The notes under the pieces were generated by a model that worked only from the letters and a program-made list of their open reading frames with translations, ran no database searches and had not been told where the DNA came from. Of a stretch of DNA of 64,000 bases, positions 8,077-16,836 are shown one piece after another (the first letter of the stretch is position 1; the number at the start of each line of letters is the position of its first letter). Made by a program: the position numbers and the translations under genes. This DNA comes from Bacillus sp. NEB1478 (GTDB lineage Bacteria > Bacillota > Bacilli > Bacillales > Fictibacillaceae), in the NCBI RefSeq assembly GCF_031582965.1, contig NZ_CP134049.1, positions 186,001 to 250,000 on the forward strand, in the 5' to 3' direction.

Positions 8077-9819
8077 GTGGATGCGAATGTAAAAGATATG
8101 CAATTTGTATATGATTTCATCAATCATTTGTCAGACCCTGTACTTCTTGCTGATCGTAATGGTCAAATTGTAGCTGGGAATAAGAAGTTTCAGTTGTTGT
8201 GCGGTTTAGAAAATTGTACAGCAGGGCGTTCGGTTCATGACCTTTTAATGATTCATAGAGAAAATAAGGAAGGCACGCTGCTGACTGCAAATGGCGTCGT
8301 TCCTGTAGAAATAAAAAAGGGAACTTTGCCTGTTCAAGATGAAAATTATCATTATTTTGTATTCTTACTGCAACCTGCGATTACTCCTTCCGCACATGAG
8401 CCTTTGCTAAAAACAATCATGAATATCGTACCTGACTTTATAGGAATAAAAGATGGGGAAGGGCGCTTTGTTTTCGCGAACGAATTTGTAGGAGAACTGT
8501 TTGATTTGCAAGGATTTTCATTTACTGGAAAGACCGATGCAGACTTAGCTGCGATCCGACCGTTCTATCGCGAAGTTTTTGAGTATTGCATCCAAACAGA
8601 TGAACAAGTTTGGCAAGCAAGAGAAATTGTTCGATGTGATGAATGTGTTCCTTCAAAAGACGGGGGAACTCGTTTTTTTGATGTGTATAAAATTCCGGTT
8701 TTTAATGCAGACGGTTCACGGAAAAACCTCCTCGTTTTTGGACGGGAAGTTACTGAAAAAATTGAATCGAGAGTTCTGCTCGAAGAAAGTGAAGCGAGGT
8801 ACAGGCTGTTAGCGGAACATGCGATGGATATGATCACAACTCATAAACCAGATGGAACGTACACATATGTTTCTCCTGCTTGCAAAGCGCTTCTAGGCAG
8901 AGACCCTGAAGAAATGATCGGGAAAACCGGCTATGGAATTTTGCATCCAGATGATGAAGAAGCATCTTTGAAAGGTCACGAACAACTGATGCATGGTCCT
9001 TCCTCTTGCATAGTTCAGTTTAGACTGTTGCATAAAGATGGGCATTACGTGTGGCTTGAAACTTCTTGTAAAAGTATTGCAGATGAACAGGGACAAGTAA
9101 CAGAAATTATTGGGGTTACCCGGGATATCTCTGAGCGAAAAAAATCAGAAGCGATCCTTAGACAATCGGATAAGCTTTCGATCGTCGGTCAGCTTGCTGC
9201 ATCTGTCGCACACGAAATCCGTAATCCACTAACTTCACTTAAAGGATTTATCCAGTTCATACAAGAAAATGAGGAACTCGATGCTTCTCACTATTATAAA
9301 ATCATGGATAAAGAATTGAGTCGAATCGATCAAATCATGAGTCAGCTGCTTTTGCTCGCAAAACCACAGGCGAAATTGTTTAAAGAAACATCAATAAATG
9401 AACTGCTTCTTTTTGTAGAAGCGCTTCTGAAGCCAGAGGCAGTTGTTCAAGATATAAAATTTGAAATTGATTTAAGCGAGGAATTGCCGTTCATTAAGGC
9501 AGAAGAGAACGAGCTGAAGCAAGTGCTGATCAACCTGGTGAAAAATGCGATGGACGCCATGGAAGATGGGGGCACCATTCATATAAAAGCTGAAGTATTT
9601 GTTAATAAAATTGAGCTTACAATAAAAGACGAAGGATGCGGAATCCCGCCTGAGTGCCTCGAAAAAATCGGTGAGCCATTCTACACAACGAAAGAAAAAG
9701 GCACAGGACTTGGTCTGATGGTCAGCTCAAAGATTATGAAAGAGCACAAAGGAAATCTTGAGTTTTCTAGTGAAGTAGGAGAAGGAACGACAGTGAAAAT
9801 GATCCTTCCATTACCATAG
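8077..9819 (+). CDS. Soluble PAS-domain sensor histidine kinase
   Basis: 580 residues without membrane segments. Three PAS-like regions (about 10-80, 110-230, 245-355) precede a HisKA domain with phosphoacceptor His379 in the HEIRNPLTSLKGF box, then an HATPase domain with N box NLVKNAMDAM, DEGCGIP and a FYTTKEKGTGLGL lid. The architecture is that of sporulation kinases KinA/KinE, which phosphorylate Spo0F. No response regulator is adjacent, in keeping with an orphan kinase. GTG 8077 has AAGGAGG 9 bases upstream. The exact signal and the Spo0F link are inferred. Confidence 0.88.
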   Translation: MDANVKDMQFVYDFINHLSDPVLLADRNGQIVAGNKKFQLLCGLENCTAGRSVHDLLMIHRENKEGTLLTANGVVPVEIKKGTLPVQDENYHYFVFLLQPAITPSAHEPLLKTIMNIVPDFIGIKDGEGRFVFANEFVGELFDLQGFSFTGKTDADLAAIRPFYREVFEYCIQTDEQVWQAREIVRCDECVPSKDGGTRFFDVYKIPVFNADGSRKNLLVFGREVTEKIESRVLLEESEARYRLLAEHAMDMITTHKPDGTYTYVSPACKALLGRDPEEMIGKTGYGILHPDDEEASLKGHEQLMHGPSSCIVQFRLLHKDGHYVWLETSCKSIADEQGQVTEIIGVTRDISERKKSEAILRQSDKLSIVGQLAASVAHEIRNPLTSLKGFIQFIQENEELDASHYYKIMDKELSRIDQIMSQLLLLAKPQAKLFKETSINELLLFVEALLKPEAVVQDIKFEIDLSEELPFIKAEENELKQVLINLVKNAMDAMEDGGTIHIKAEVFVNKIELTIKDEGCGIPPECLEKIGEPFYTTKEKGTGLGLMVSSKIMKEHKGNLEFSSEVGEGTTVKMILPLP

Positions 9820-9846
9820 GGGTCTGACCCCAAACAATTTATTTCC
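9819..9846. repeat. GGGGTC-T-GACCCC palindrome at a stop codon
   Basis: 13-bp palindrome at 9819-9831, its first G being the last base of the kinase TAG stop, followed by ATTTCCC. This is half of the nested layout seen at 41274 and 46823. Confidence 0.65.
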
Positions 9847-9963
9847 CTTGCCGTTATTCTAAATTTGTACAGGGTGTATTCTTGGTTTCACATATGAATG
9901 TATACTCGTTTCATTTTTACTGGTTTTAAAAGAGGGTTATTTCCCTCAAATCATTCAACAAAC

Positions 9964-10013
9964 AAAAAAAGACTCAAAAGGATGCTGTCTTTCAGCACCT
10001 TTTGAGTCTTTTC
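9964..10013. terminator. Long bidirectional terminator
   Basis: AAAAGACTCAAAAGG and its perfect complement flank an inner GCTG/CAGC hairpin; A-run on one side, T-run on the other. It serves the convergent kinase and oxidoreductase genes. Confidence 0.85.
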
Positions 10014-10035
10014 TCATACAAGCAATCTCAATGTG

Positions 10036-11049
10036 TTATACATTCTCAGGATCAGCTACTTTTACTAGCTGTTTTCCTGTATTTTCACCTTTAAATAATC
10101 CGAGGAATGCATCGATCGTGTTTTCAAAGCCTTCAACGATATTTTCTTTGTAAGAAAGCTTGCCTTCCATGAGCCATTTTGCGAGTTCCATGGCACCTTC
10201 TTCAAAATGAGCAGCATAATCACTCACGATGAAACCTTTCATTAAGGCACTGTTGATCAGAAGCTGACTTTGAATACGTGGACCAACATCCATTTTTTCA
10301 AGGTTATAAAGAGCGATCTGCCCGCAGATTGGAATACGAGCACCGTGATTGAGGAGGCTAAGAACTTCGTCAGAGATTTCTCCGCCGACATTATCAAAAT
10401 AAACGTCGACACCATCAGGACAAGCGGCTTTTAAAGCTTCACGCACATTCTCTGTTTTATAGTTAACCGCTTCGTCAAACCCTAGCTCATTCTTCAAATA
10501 GGCTGTTTTTTCCTCTGATCCTGCGATTCCGACAACGCGAGCGCCTTTAATTTTAGCGATTTGTCCAACGATCGTACCAACTGCACCTGCAGCTCCGCTC
10601 ACGACAACTGTTTCACCTTCTTGAGGCTTCCCGATATCCAGTAATCCAAAATAAGCCGTTAATCCTGTCATGCCAAGAACACCAAGGTTAGCTGAAAGTG
10701 GAGCGATGTTTGGATCGAGTTTTCGCACCGAAATATCGTTTACGATATTATATTTTTGCCAAGGAAGGTTGCCGATGACAAAATCCCCTTCAGCTAAGTC
10801 ACTTGAAAGAGACTGTACGACTTGTCCGACAACACCGCCAGAAATTACTTCATTTAATTCAAATGGAGGTACGTATGATTTTGTGTCATTCATGCGGCCT
10901 CTCATATAGGGGTCAACAGATAAATAGATTGTTTTTACGAGTACTTGATCACCTTTAAGCTCAGGTATTTCAGCCTCTTCGTATCTGAAATCACTCATTG
11001 CTGGAGTTCCTTTTGGTCTGCTCACAAGTAAAATTCGTTCGTTATTCAT
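10036..11049 (-). CDS. NADP-dependent oxidoreductase (YfmJ/leukotriene B4 dehydrogenase-like)
   Basis: Zinc-free medium-chain dehydrogenase of 337 residues. It has the family start (LVSRPKGTP ... YLSVDPYMRGRM), a nucleotide-binding loop VSGAAGAVGTIVGQIAK at about 152-168 and YFDNVGG. Relatives reduce alpha,beta-unsaturated ketones or aldehydes with NADPH; the physiological substrate is unknown. The frame extends upstream to 11133 but AAGGAGG lies at 11062-11068. ATG 11049 fits homologue starts, and ATG 11061 is too close to that site. Confidence 0.85.
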   Translation of the reverse strand: MNNERILLVSRPKGTPAMSDFRYEEAEIPELKGDQVLVKTIYLSVDPYMRGRMNDTKSYVPPFELNEVISGGVVGQVVQSLSSDLAEGDFVIGNLPWQKYNIVNDISVRKLDPNIAPLSANLGVLGMTGLTAYFGLLDIGKPQEGETVVVSGAAGAVGTIVGQIAKIKGARVVGIAGSEEKTAYLKNELGFDEAVNYKTENVREALKAACPDGVDVYFDNVGGEISDEVLSLLNHGARIPICGQIALYNLEKMDVGPRIQSQLLINSALMKGFIVSDYAAHFEEGAMELAKWLMEGKLSYKENIVEGFENTIDAFLGLFKGENTGKQLVKVADPENV

Positions 11050-11203
11050 CTTTATCCTCATCCTCCTTAGATCTAAATTCATCTTCACGTTGTAATCATA
11101 CGCTTTATTCATCACTAATCCAAAAAAAAGCACTCATCTTATCATCAAAGGTTTCGATCAGAATATAAATTTTAAATAGTTTCTCTAAAAAAGCCTCAGA
11201 AGG

Positions 11204-11233
11204 TTGAAGCATACGTGTTAAATCTTTTATAAT
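11204..11233 (+). promoter_or_regulatory. Promoter of ywiB-argS
   Basis: TTGAAG (11204-11209), 18-bp spacer, TATAAT (11228-11233), about 50 bp before ywiB. Confidence 0.65.
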
Positions 11234-11281
11234 GGATAGGTTATAGACAAGGTTATACACAAAAAAGGAAGTGTTGTTTGC

Positions 11282-11719
11282 ATGGATCAAGATACAGAAT
11301 TGTCTGTTGCGCTTTCGATAAGCTCAGAAGTCCATTTTAGCGGCGAGAAAGAAAAGCATCATACGGAAACCGAGGGCAAACTTTATAAAAAAGGCGATGT
11401 CACATACCTGCAGTATAAAGAAGAAATCGAAGGTGCAGGAATGGTTAACAATGTGATTAAAATAACGCACGCTGGAATTCTGATCATTCGCTCAGGCAGT
11501 GTATCTATGAAACAAAAATATTTGATTGGCCAGACAACAAAAGGGATGTACGACAGCCCATATGGCCAGCTTTGGATGGAAACGACCACACATCAAATGA
11601 ATTTTCGCTGGAACCAGCAAAAACAGACAGGGGAACTGAACCTCTCGTATGAACTGGTTCTTCAAGGTGAACATACAGGAAAACATCGGATCAAAATAAA
11701 TTTTCAGGAGGCAAAATAA
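11282..11719 (+). CDS. ywiB: YwiB, DUF1934 beta-barrel protein
   Basis: 145-residue member of the YwiB/DUF1934 family, a small calycin-like beta-barrel of unknown function always found beside argS in Bacillus. Conserved features include GAGMVNNVIKI and the MKQKYLIGQTTKGMYDSPYG stretch. The TAA stop is directly followed by the argS ATG with no gap, and the argS ribosome site CAGGAGG is inside ywiB, so the two are translationally linked. Confidence 0.9.
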   Translation: MDQDTELSVALSISSEVHFSGEKEKHHTETEGKLYKKGDVTYLQYKEEIEGAGMVNNVIKITHAGILIIRSGSVSMKQKYLIGQTTKGMYDSPYGQLWMETTTHQMNFRWNQQKQTGELNLSYELVLQGEHTGKHRIKINFQEAK

Positions 11720-13390
11720 ATGAATATCCTTGACCAGGTCAAGCAGCTATTAAAAGACGAAATCGAAAATGCAGCAGTAAAAGCAGAACTTGCTAAAAAA
11801 GAAGAGCTTCCAGAAGTTGTTCTTGAAGTACCGAAAGATAAGGCACATGGTGATTTTGCTACAAACATGGCAATGCAGCTTGCACGTATCGCGAAAAAAG
11901 CACCACGTGCGATCGCGGACGAATTGGTTGCAAACTTTGATAAATCAAAAGCTTCTATTGCAAAAGTTGAAATCGCGGGTCCTGGTTTTATCAACTTTTA
12001 CATGGATAATGCTTATTTAACAGATCTTGTTCCGACTGTTATTAAAGCGGATAAAGATTATGGGCGTACAGAGTATGGCAACAATAAAAAGATACAAGTC
12101 GAGTTCGTTTCTGCTAATCCTACAGGAACGCTTCATTTAGGGCATGCACGCGGTGCTGCAGTAGGTGACTCGATCTGCAACATTTTAGATTTTGCGGGTT
12201 ATGAAGTTTCCCGAGAGTTTTATATTAACGATGCAGGAAACCAGATCAACAATATGGCGTTCTCTATTGAAGCACGGTACTTTCAAGCGCTTGGTCAAGA
12301 TAAAGACATGCCAGAAGACGGCTACCACGGAGCGGATATCATTCAGTTCGGTAAAGACTTAGCTGCGGAATACGGAGATTCTTTACTAGAAAAAGAAGAG
12401 AGCGAACGCATCAGTTTTTTCCGTGAATACGGTTTGAAGCGTGAACTAGAAAAGATTAAGAACGATTTAGCGGAGTTCCGTGTACCTTTTGACGTGTGGT
12501 TCTCTGAAACTTCTCTCTATCAAAATGGTAAAATCGATGCTGCATTAGAAAAGTTAAAAGCTAAGGACGTTGTTTATGAAGAAGAAGGAGCAACATGGTT
12601 CCGTACGACAGATTACGGGGATGACAAAAACCGCGTTCTTATTAAAAATGACGGATCTTTCACTTACTTAACTCCTGATATCGCGTATCATAATGATAAG
12701 TTTGACCGCGGATTCGATAAGCTGATCAACATTTGGGGAGCGGACCACCATGGATACATTCCACGTATGAAAGCGGCGATCCAAGCGTTAGGCTATGAAA
12801 AAGAACAATTGGATGTCATGATCATCCAACTCGTTTCTCTATTCCAAAACGGTGAAAAAGTTCGAATGAGTAAGCGTACGGGTAAAGCTGTAACATTACG
12901 TGAACTGATGGAAGAAGTGGGAATTGACGCAACTCGTTATTTCTTTGCAATGCGTTCCAATGATACTCATCTGGATTTCGATATGGACTTAGCCGTTTCT
13001 AAATCGAACGAAAACCCAGTATTCTACGTGCAATACGCACATGCACGTGTTTGCAGCATGCTTCGCCAAGGTGAAGAAATGGGTCTTTCTTATACGGGGG
13101 ATCTGGATTTATCACAAATCGACTCTGAAAAAGAGTTCGAATTGCTGAAGAAGATCGGTGAATTCCCTGCGGTTGTTACAGAAGCGGCGGATAAGCTTTT
13201 AACGCACCGTGTGACAAACTATGTATTTGAACTCGCATCTGCACTTCACAGTTTCTACAATGCAGAGCGTGTACTTGATTCAGAAAACAAAACAAAATCA
13301 GAAGCGCGTTTCGCGTTGATGAAAGCAACTCAAATTACGATTCAAAACGCATTGAACCTTGTTGGGGTGGAAGCACCTGAGCGTATGTAA
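11720..13390 (+). CDS. argS: Arginyl-tRNA synthetase
   Basis: Class I synthetase of 556 residues charging tRNA-Arg. The HIGH-like HLGHA motif is at about 138-142 and the KMSKS-like RMSKR at about 381. An N-terminal Add-1 domain (1-115) and C-terminal anticodon-binding domain (from about 430) are present. Length and start agree with B. subtilis ArgS. No T-box leader precedes the operon; the short ywiB leader carries an ordinary promoter. Confidence 0.97.
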   Translation: MNILDQVKQLLKDEIENAAVKAELAKKEELPEVVLEVPKDKAHGDFATNMAMQLARIAKKAPRAIADELVANFDKSKASIAKVEIAGPGFINFYMDNAYLTDLVPTVIKADKDYGRTEYGNNKKIQVEFVSANPTGTLHLGHARGAAVGDSICNILDFAGYEVSREFYINDAGNQINNMAFSIEARYFQALGQDKDMPEDGYHGADIIQFGKDLAAEYGDSLLEKEESERISFFREYGLKRELEKIKNDLAEFRVPFDVWFSETSLYQNGKIDAALEKLKAKDVVYEEEGATWFRTTDYGDDKNRVLIKNDGSFTYLTPDIAYHNDKFDRGFDKLINIWGADHHGYIPRMKAAIQALGYEKEQLDVMIIQLVSLFQNGEKVRMSKRTGKAVTLRELMEEVGIDATRYFFAMRSNDTHLDFDMDLAVSKSNENPVFYVQYAHARVCSMLRQGEEMGLSYTGDLDLSQIDSEKEFELLKKIGEFPAVVTEAADKLLTHRVTNYVFELASALHSFYNAERVLDSENKTKSEARFALMKATQITIQNALNLVGVEAPERM

Positions 13391-13395
13391 ATATG

Positions 13396-13423
13396 AAAAA
13401 CCTGTCATTTGGCAGGTTTTTTC
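13396..13423 (+). terminator. argS terminator
   Basis: AAAAACCTG pairs with CAGGTTTTTT around a short loop, directly after the stop. Confidence 0.8.
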
Positions 13424-13447
13424 CTTATTTAAAGGAGAGGTTTGAGG

Positions 13448-13508
13448 AAATACGAGCGCTATGCGAAAAATACGGGCGAGTTACAGAAAATACACTCAAA
13501 CTCCATCA
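13448..13508. repeat. Short phased array A3 (core AAATACG)
   Basis: Three units with AAATACG/AAATACA cores at 13448, 13468 and 13488 (20-20), ending in CATCACA. GAAATACGAGCG also appears in array A7 at 49770. The frame open from 13461 is an artefact that runs through this array. Confidence 0.6.
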
Positions 13509-13568
13509 CAAAAAAGGAAAATTCTCTATTATCTTGAATCCATAAGTAGAGTAAAGGAGGATTTTTTA

Positions 13569-14120
13569 ATGCATACGTCCAACAGAAGCCGGTATATCAT
13601 CGATGAGATCGAGGGGTATTCGAAAGACTTTTCCATTTTGATCAGTATGATGAACTATGCGAGAGAAATGACAATAAGACACGTTCAGGATTTATCAATT
13701 GAAGCGCTGGACTTCAAAATCAATGGAATAGGCAACTCAATCGGGATGCTGCTTGCTCATTTCAATGCGGTCGAGAAAATCTATCAATATTTAAGCATTG
13801 AGGGTGCACACCTATCTGAAGAAGAGATTGACCGATATGCAGAAACACTTGAACCCGCAATAAGTTTGGGGGAAGCAGCGACTGTCATTTCTGGAAACAC
13901 AGCGGATTTTTACATAGAAGATTTGAAAAAAACGCGCGAAAAAACGTTGAATCTTTTTCAAGAGCTTCCAGATTCCTGGCTATATGAGACGACACCTTGG
14001 TGGGAAGGGCTGCCAAGCAATAATTACTTTAAGTGGTTTCATGTTTTTGAAGATGAAATCGCTCATTGCGGACAGATTCGTTTGCTAAAAAAATACTACA
14101 AGCTATCGCAGGAAACATAA
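13569..14120 (+). CDS. DinB-like protein
   Basis: 183 residues of the DinB/YfiT four-helix-bundle superfamily, with the helical LAHFNAVEKIYQYL and the C-terminal WFHVFEDEIAHCGQIRLL motif whose His residues usually bind metal. Members include bacillithiol-S-transferases and DNA-damage-induced proteins; the role of this one is unknown. ATG 13569 has GGAGG 9 bases upstream; the longer frame from 13461 has no ribosome site and reads through the repeat array. Confidence 0.8.
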   Translation: MHTSNRSRYIIDEIEGYSKDFSILISMMNYAREMTIRHVQDLSIEALDFKINGIGNSIGMLLAHFNAVEKIYQYLSIEGAHLSEEEIDRYAETLEPAISLGEAATVISGNTADFYIEDLKKTREKTLNLFQELPDSWLYETTPWWEGLPSNNYFKWFHVFEDEIAHCGQIRLLKKYYKLSQET

Positions 14121-14202
14121 GGATAATAGGGATAATGTTATCCGCTCGTGCCATATTAATAAAATAAGATTGCTAATTAAATGAGTATGGGGGCTATTTC
14201 TT

Positions 14203-14373
14203 TTGAAAATTATCCTTTTATCTTTGATCACAGGCGCACTCGTCGGTTTTGTGTTCGCCTTGTTTAAATTACCGATTCCTGCTCCTCCAGCTCTTCCGGG
14301 GATTATGGGGATCATCGGTATTTATTTAGGCTATCAATTTTACATTTGGATTGCGGCTAATATTTTAAAATAA
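14203..14373 (+). CDS. XapX-domain (DUF1427) small membrane protein
   Basis: A 56-residue protein starting at TTG. It has a first hydrophobic helix (IILLSLITGALVGFVFALF), the conserved FKLPIPAPPALPGIMGIIGIYLG block of the XapX/DUF1427 family, and a second helix. The family has no established function. The ribosome site (TATGGGGGC) is weak and 10 bases upstream. The first 56 codons are uninterrupted and family conserved, which is the main support. Confidence 0.75.
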   Translation: MKIILLSLITGALVGFVFALFKLPIPAPPALPGIMGIIGIYLGYQFYIWIAANILK

Positions 14374-14469
14374 GACTGTTTTCGTAAACTTTATGGCTAT
14401 TAAAAAGTAGTGGCTGATTTCGCTTTCCCAAAACAAATTTAAAAAATCGCGCTCTTTTAGAAAACAGCC
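14374..14469. repeat. Inverted-repeat element with GACTGTTTTC ends
   Basis: Begins GACTGTTTTCGTAAACTTTA directly after the XapX stop and ends GAAAACAGCC. The left end followed by AGTGGCTGATTTC resembles the flanks of the GTTGATT elements (for example TTACGAAAACAG at 59415). It is therefore probably a deleted or decayed member, or a solo end. It lies between convergent genes. Confidence 0.5.
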
Positions 14470-14476
14470 TAAATAA

Positions 14477-15430
14477 TTACATCAAAATGGAACCGCCATT
14501 TATCCTCTTAAAACCGCGTACGCTTGATAGCTCTTCAATGAGTTTCAGTGCTGCGCGGTCTTTTTGTTTAGCTGCGATCATAACGTCCAGTTTGTCTGTA
14601 AAATTGGAAACCATTTTAAAAAACGGAAGGACATAATCCAAGCTTACAAAATCGTGATGACTTCTATACGCTTTTTCGTTCTTCGGTGAGGAAAGATGGA
14701 CTTTAGGCGGTCTGCCGGTGTTTTCCCATGTCTGTACAAATCGCGGTAATAATTCCTCTAATGGGGTTTCACCAGAATTTGCTTTGTAATGATGATAATC
14801 AAACATCATCGGAATATTTTCTTTTTCACATACTCCCAATGTTTCTTCGGTTGTGAATGTTTTATCATCGTTCTCAAGTGTCATCCGGCTTTTCACATTA
14901 GCCGGCAGCAATTTAATATTTTCATAAAATCGTTCTAAGGCAGACTCTTTATCCCCATAAGCACCCCCAACATGAATGTTGATGTAGCTTCGGTCTTCAA
15001 TCCCCATGCCTTTTAGAAGATCATAATGATATTGCATGTCTTTAACAGCGTTCAATGTTACTTCCTTGCGCGGACTCGTGAATAATGTGAACTGATTAGG
15101 ATGCATGCTTGTTCGTAAGTCATGTTTTTTTACAATGTGTTCAATTTCTTTCCGCTCTTCAGAGGTTTCCTTTAAAAAATTCCATGCCGCTTCAGGGTGA
15201 GTGGCTAATGGAACGATGGATGAAGACATCCGATAAAGTGGAAGTTCGTGTGCGATACAATAATGAAGAACCCGCAATGTTCGTTGCAGGTTGTTTTTTG
15301 TAATCGAAAGCAGCTGTGCTTCCCGTTCTTTCTTTTCGCGTTTTTGATATGTTGCAAATGTCATCGTTTTGGCTGGTGAAGCTTCATATATATTTAAGGC
15401 CGTCGAAACGAACCCAAACGAAACAATCAT
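14477..15430 (-). CDS. uvsE: UV damage endonuclease
   Basis: 317 residues of the UVDE family, a TIM-barrel metal enzyme that nicks DNA 5' to UV photoproducts. Recognisable blocks are RMSSSIVPLATHP, SMHPNQFT, INIHVGG, LENDDKTFT and FDYHHYK, which supply metal-binding His, Glu and Asp. It is the YwjD position of B. subtilis. AGAGGGGG precedes the ATG. The gap to clsB is 25 bp, so both are probably on one transcript. Confidence 0.95.
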   Translation of the reverse strand: MIVSFGFVSTALNIYEASPAKTMTFATYQKREKKEREAQLLSITKNNLQRTLRVLHYCIAHELPLYRMSSSIVPLATHPEAAWNFLKETSEERKEIEHIVKKHDLRTSMHPNQFTLFTSPRKEVTLNAVKDMQYHYDLLKGMGIEDRSYINIHVGGAYGDKESALERFYENIKLLPANVKSRMTLENDDKTFTTEETLGVCEKENIPMMFDYHHYKANSGETPLEELLPRFVQTWENTGRPPKVHLSSPKNEKAYRSHHDFVSLDYVLPFFKMVSNFTDKLDVMIAAKQKDRAALKLIEELSSVRGFKRINGGSILM

Positions 15431-15455
15431 GTATGTCCCCCTCTAATCTCTATGT

Positions 15456-16643
15456 TTAGAGCATCGGTGAAATGATAAATGCGATGCCTTCTTTTAGCCG
15501 CACCCAGAACGTCCTCATTTTTTTCAACCGTTTTAATGTTAATTTTTCGGAGCGGGCAAGGTCGGATTCGATGCCTTTTTTTACTTCTTGGATATCGTTC
15601 TTATCCGTAATGATACAGTTGAGTTCGTCATTAAAAAAGAAGCTCCTGAGATCAAAATTGGCTGTTCCTATATCACACCACACTTCATCAAAAATAAAAA
15701 CTTTAGAATGATAAAACCCCTCATGAAATTGATAAATAACAGCACCTGCTTGCAGAAGAGGCTCTAAATATCGATAAGAAGCTTCCTGTACAAGAGGATG
15801 ATCGGGGTGCATCGGTACGAGCAGCGTTACGGAAACGCCTCTTTTGATTGCACGAAGCAAGGCCTCATTCATCTTTTTACCCGGAACGAAGTAAGGTGAA
15901 CCAATTAAAATACTTTTTCTTGAACGTTGTATTTTTTCGTAAAAGAACCGGTAGATTGCTTTTCCATTTGAACCTACAAGCATATAGTCTTTTTTTAGGC
16001 AGGCTGTCATCTCTTGGTTTGAAGATTTCGGTTGTATTTCCTCACCTGATGCCAGATTCCAATCATCTATAAATGTTCTTTCCAATCCGCCGATAATCGG
16101 GCCATTCAGTCTGAGATGATAATCACGCCAGTCTCCAAGTTTTGTGTCTTTACCTAAATATTCATTGCCGACATTATAACCGCCAATAAAACCGATTTCA
16201 CCGTCGATTACGGTTACTTTCCGATGGTTCCGATGGTTAGTCCGGTATAAGAAATAGGGGAAACCAGGCTTGTTGCTGTATTGAAAGTGAACCCCTGCTT
16301 GTTCTAAGCGAGAGATCGTTTGTTTTTTTATCGATCTGCTGCCTAAATAGTCAACAAGCAAACGTACTTCGACACCTTGTTGAGCCTTTTTAATTAATAG
16401 CTGGCAAAGTTCATCGCCAAGCTCATCATCGCGAAAGATATAAAATTGCATATGTATATATTGAGAGGCTTTTTTAACATCTTCAAATAAGGCATCAAAC
16501 AAATGATAACCAGTTGATAAAAATTGCATGTCGCCTTTTGCGCAGTAAGGAGGTTTTTCCAGACTGATCATTCTTTTGTGTCCATAATAAAAATCAATCC
16601 CTGCTAAAATGCATAGGACTGCCAGTATCAGTACGATCCACAT
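15456..16643 (-). CDS. clsB: Cardiolipin synthase-type phospholipase D (ClsB/YwjE)
   Basis: 395 residues with an N-terminal membrane anchor (about 1-18) and two PLD domains. The first HKD box is in HRNHRKVTVIDGEIGFIGG (about 140) and the second in HSKVFIFDEVWCDIGTANFD (about 313). Such enzymes condense two phosphatidylglycerols into cardiolipin. Position upstream of uvsE matches B. subtilis ywjE-ywjD, where it belongs to a sporulation-linked pair. The TAGGTTCCTCCTC complement gives a good ribosome site. Confidence 0.9.
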   Translation of the reverse strand: MWIVLILAVLCILAGIDFYYGHKRMISLEKPPYCAKGDMQFLSTGYHLFDALFEDVKKASQYIHMQFYIFRDDELGDELCQLLIKKAQQGVEVRLLVDYLGSRSIKKQTISRLEQAGVHFQYSNKPGFPYFLYRTNHRNHRKVTVIDGEIGFIGGYNVGNEYLGKDTKLGDWRDYHLRLNGPIIGGLERTFIDDWNLASGEEIQPKSSNQEMTACLKKDYMLVGSNGKAIYRFFYEKIQRSRKSILIGSPYFVPGKKMNEALLRAIKRGVSVTLLVPMHPDHPLVQEASYRYLEPLLQAGAVIYQFHEGFYHSKVFIFDEVWCDIGTANFDLRSFFFNDELNCIITDKNDIQEVKKGIESDLARSEKLTLKRLKKMRTFWVRLKEGIAFIISPML

Positions 16644-16718
16644 AATAGGTTCCTCCTCATTACATACATTCTTTTTAGTATACCCTCATGAAAGAAAAAA
16701 ATTTTTAGGATGATGGCG

Positions 16719-16754
16719 ACTGAATGCTCATTCATTTATTTTTTGTGATATAAT
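16719..16754 (+). promoter_or_regulatory. Palindromic operator and extended -10 upstream of fadF
   Basis: TGAATG-CT-CATTCA (16721-16734) sits where a -35 would be, and TGATATAAT (TATAAT 16749-16754) follows. The palindrome resembles the TetR-type FadR operators of Bacillus (TGAATG...CATTCA arms), though with a 2-bp rather than wider centre. Repression by a TetR regulator is inferred. Confidence 0.6.
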
Positions 16755-16836
16755 GATGTCAGAAAATTGATTTCTTTTTGAATAATGGAAAGAGAAAGAA
16801 TAAAGTTTTGCAGCGATGGGAAGGGAGAGATAAGGG

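Noticed and set aside
11134..11281. T-box or other tRNA-sensing leader before ywiB-argS
   Set aside because: The leader is only about 45 nt after a normal promoter, with no T-box sequence or antiterminator.
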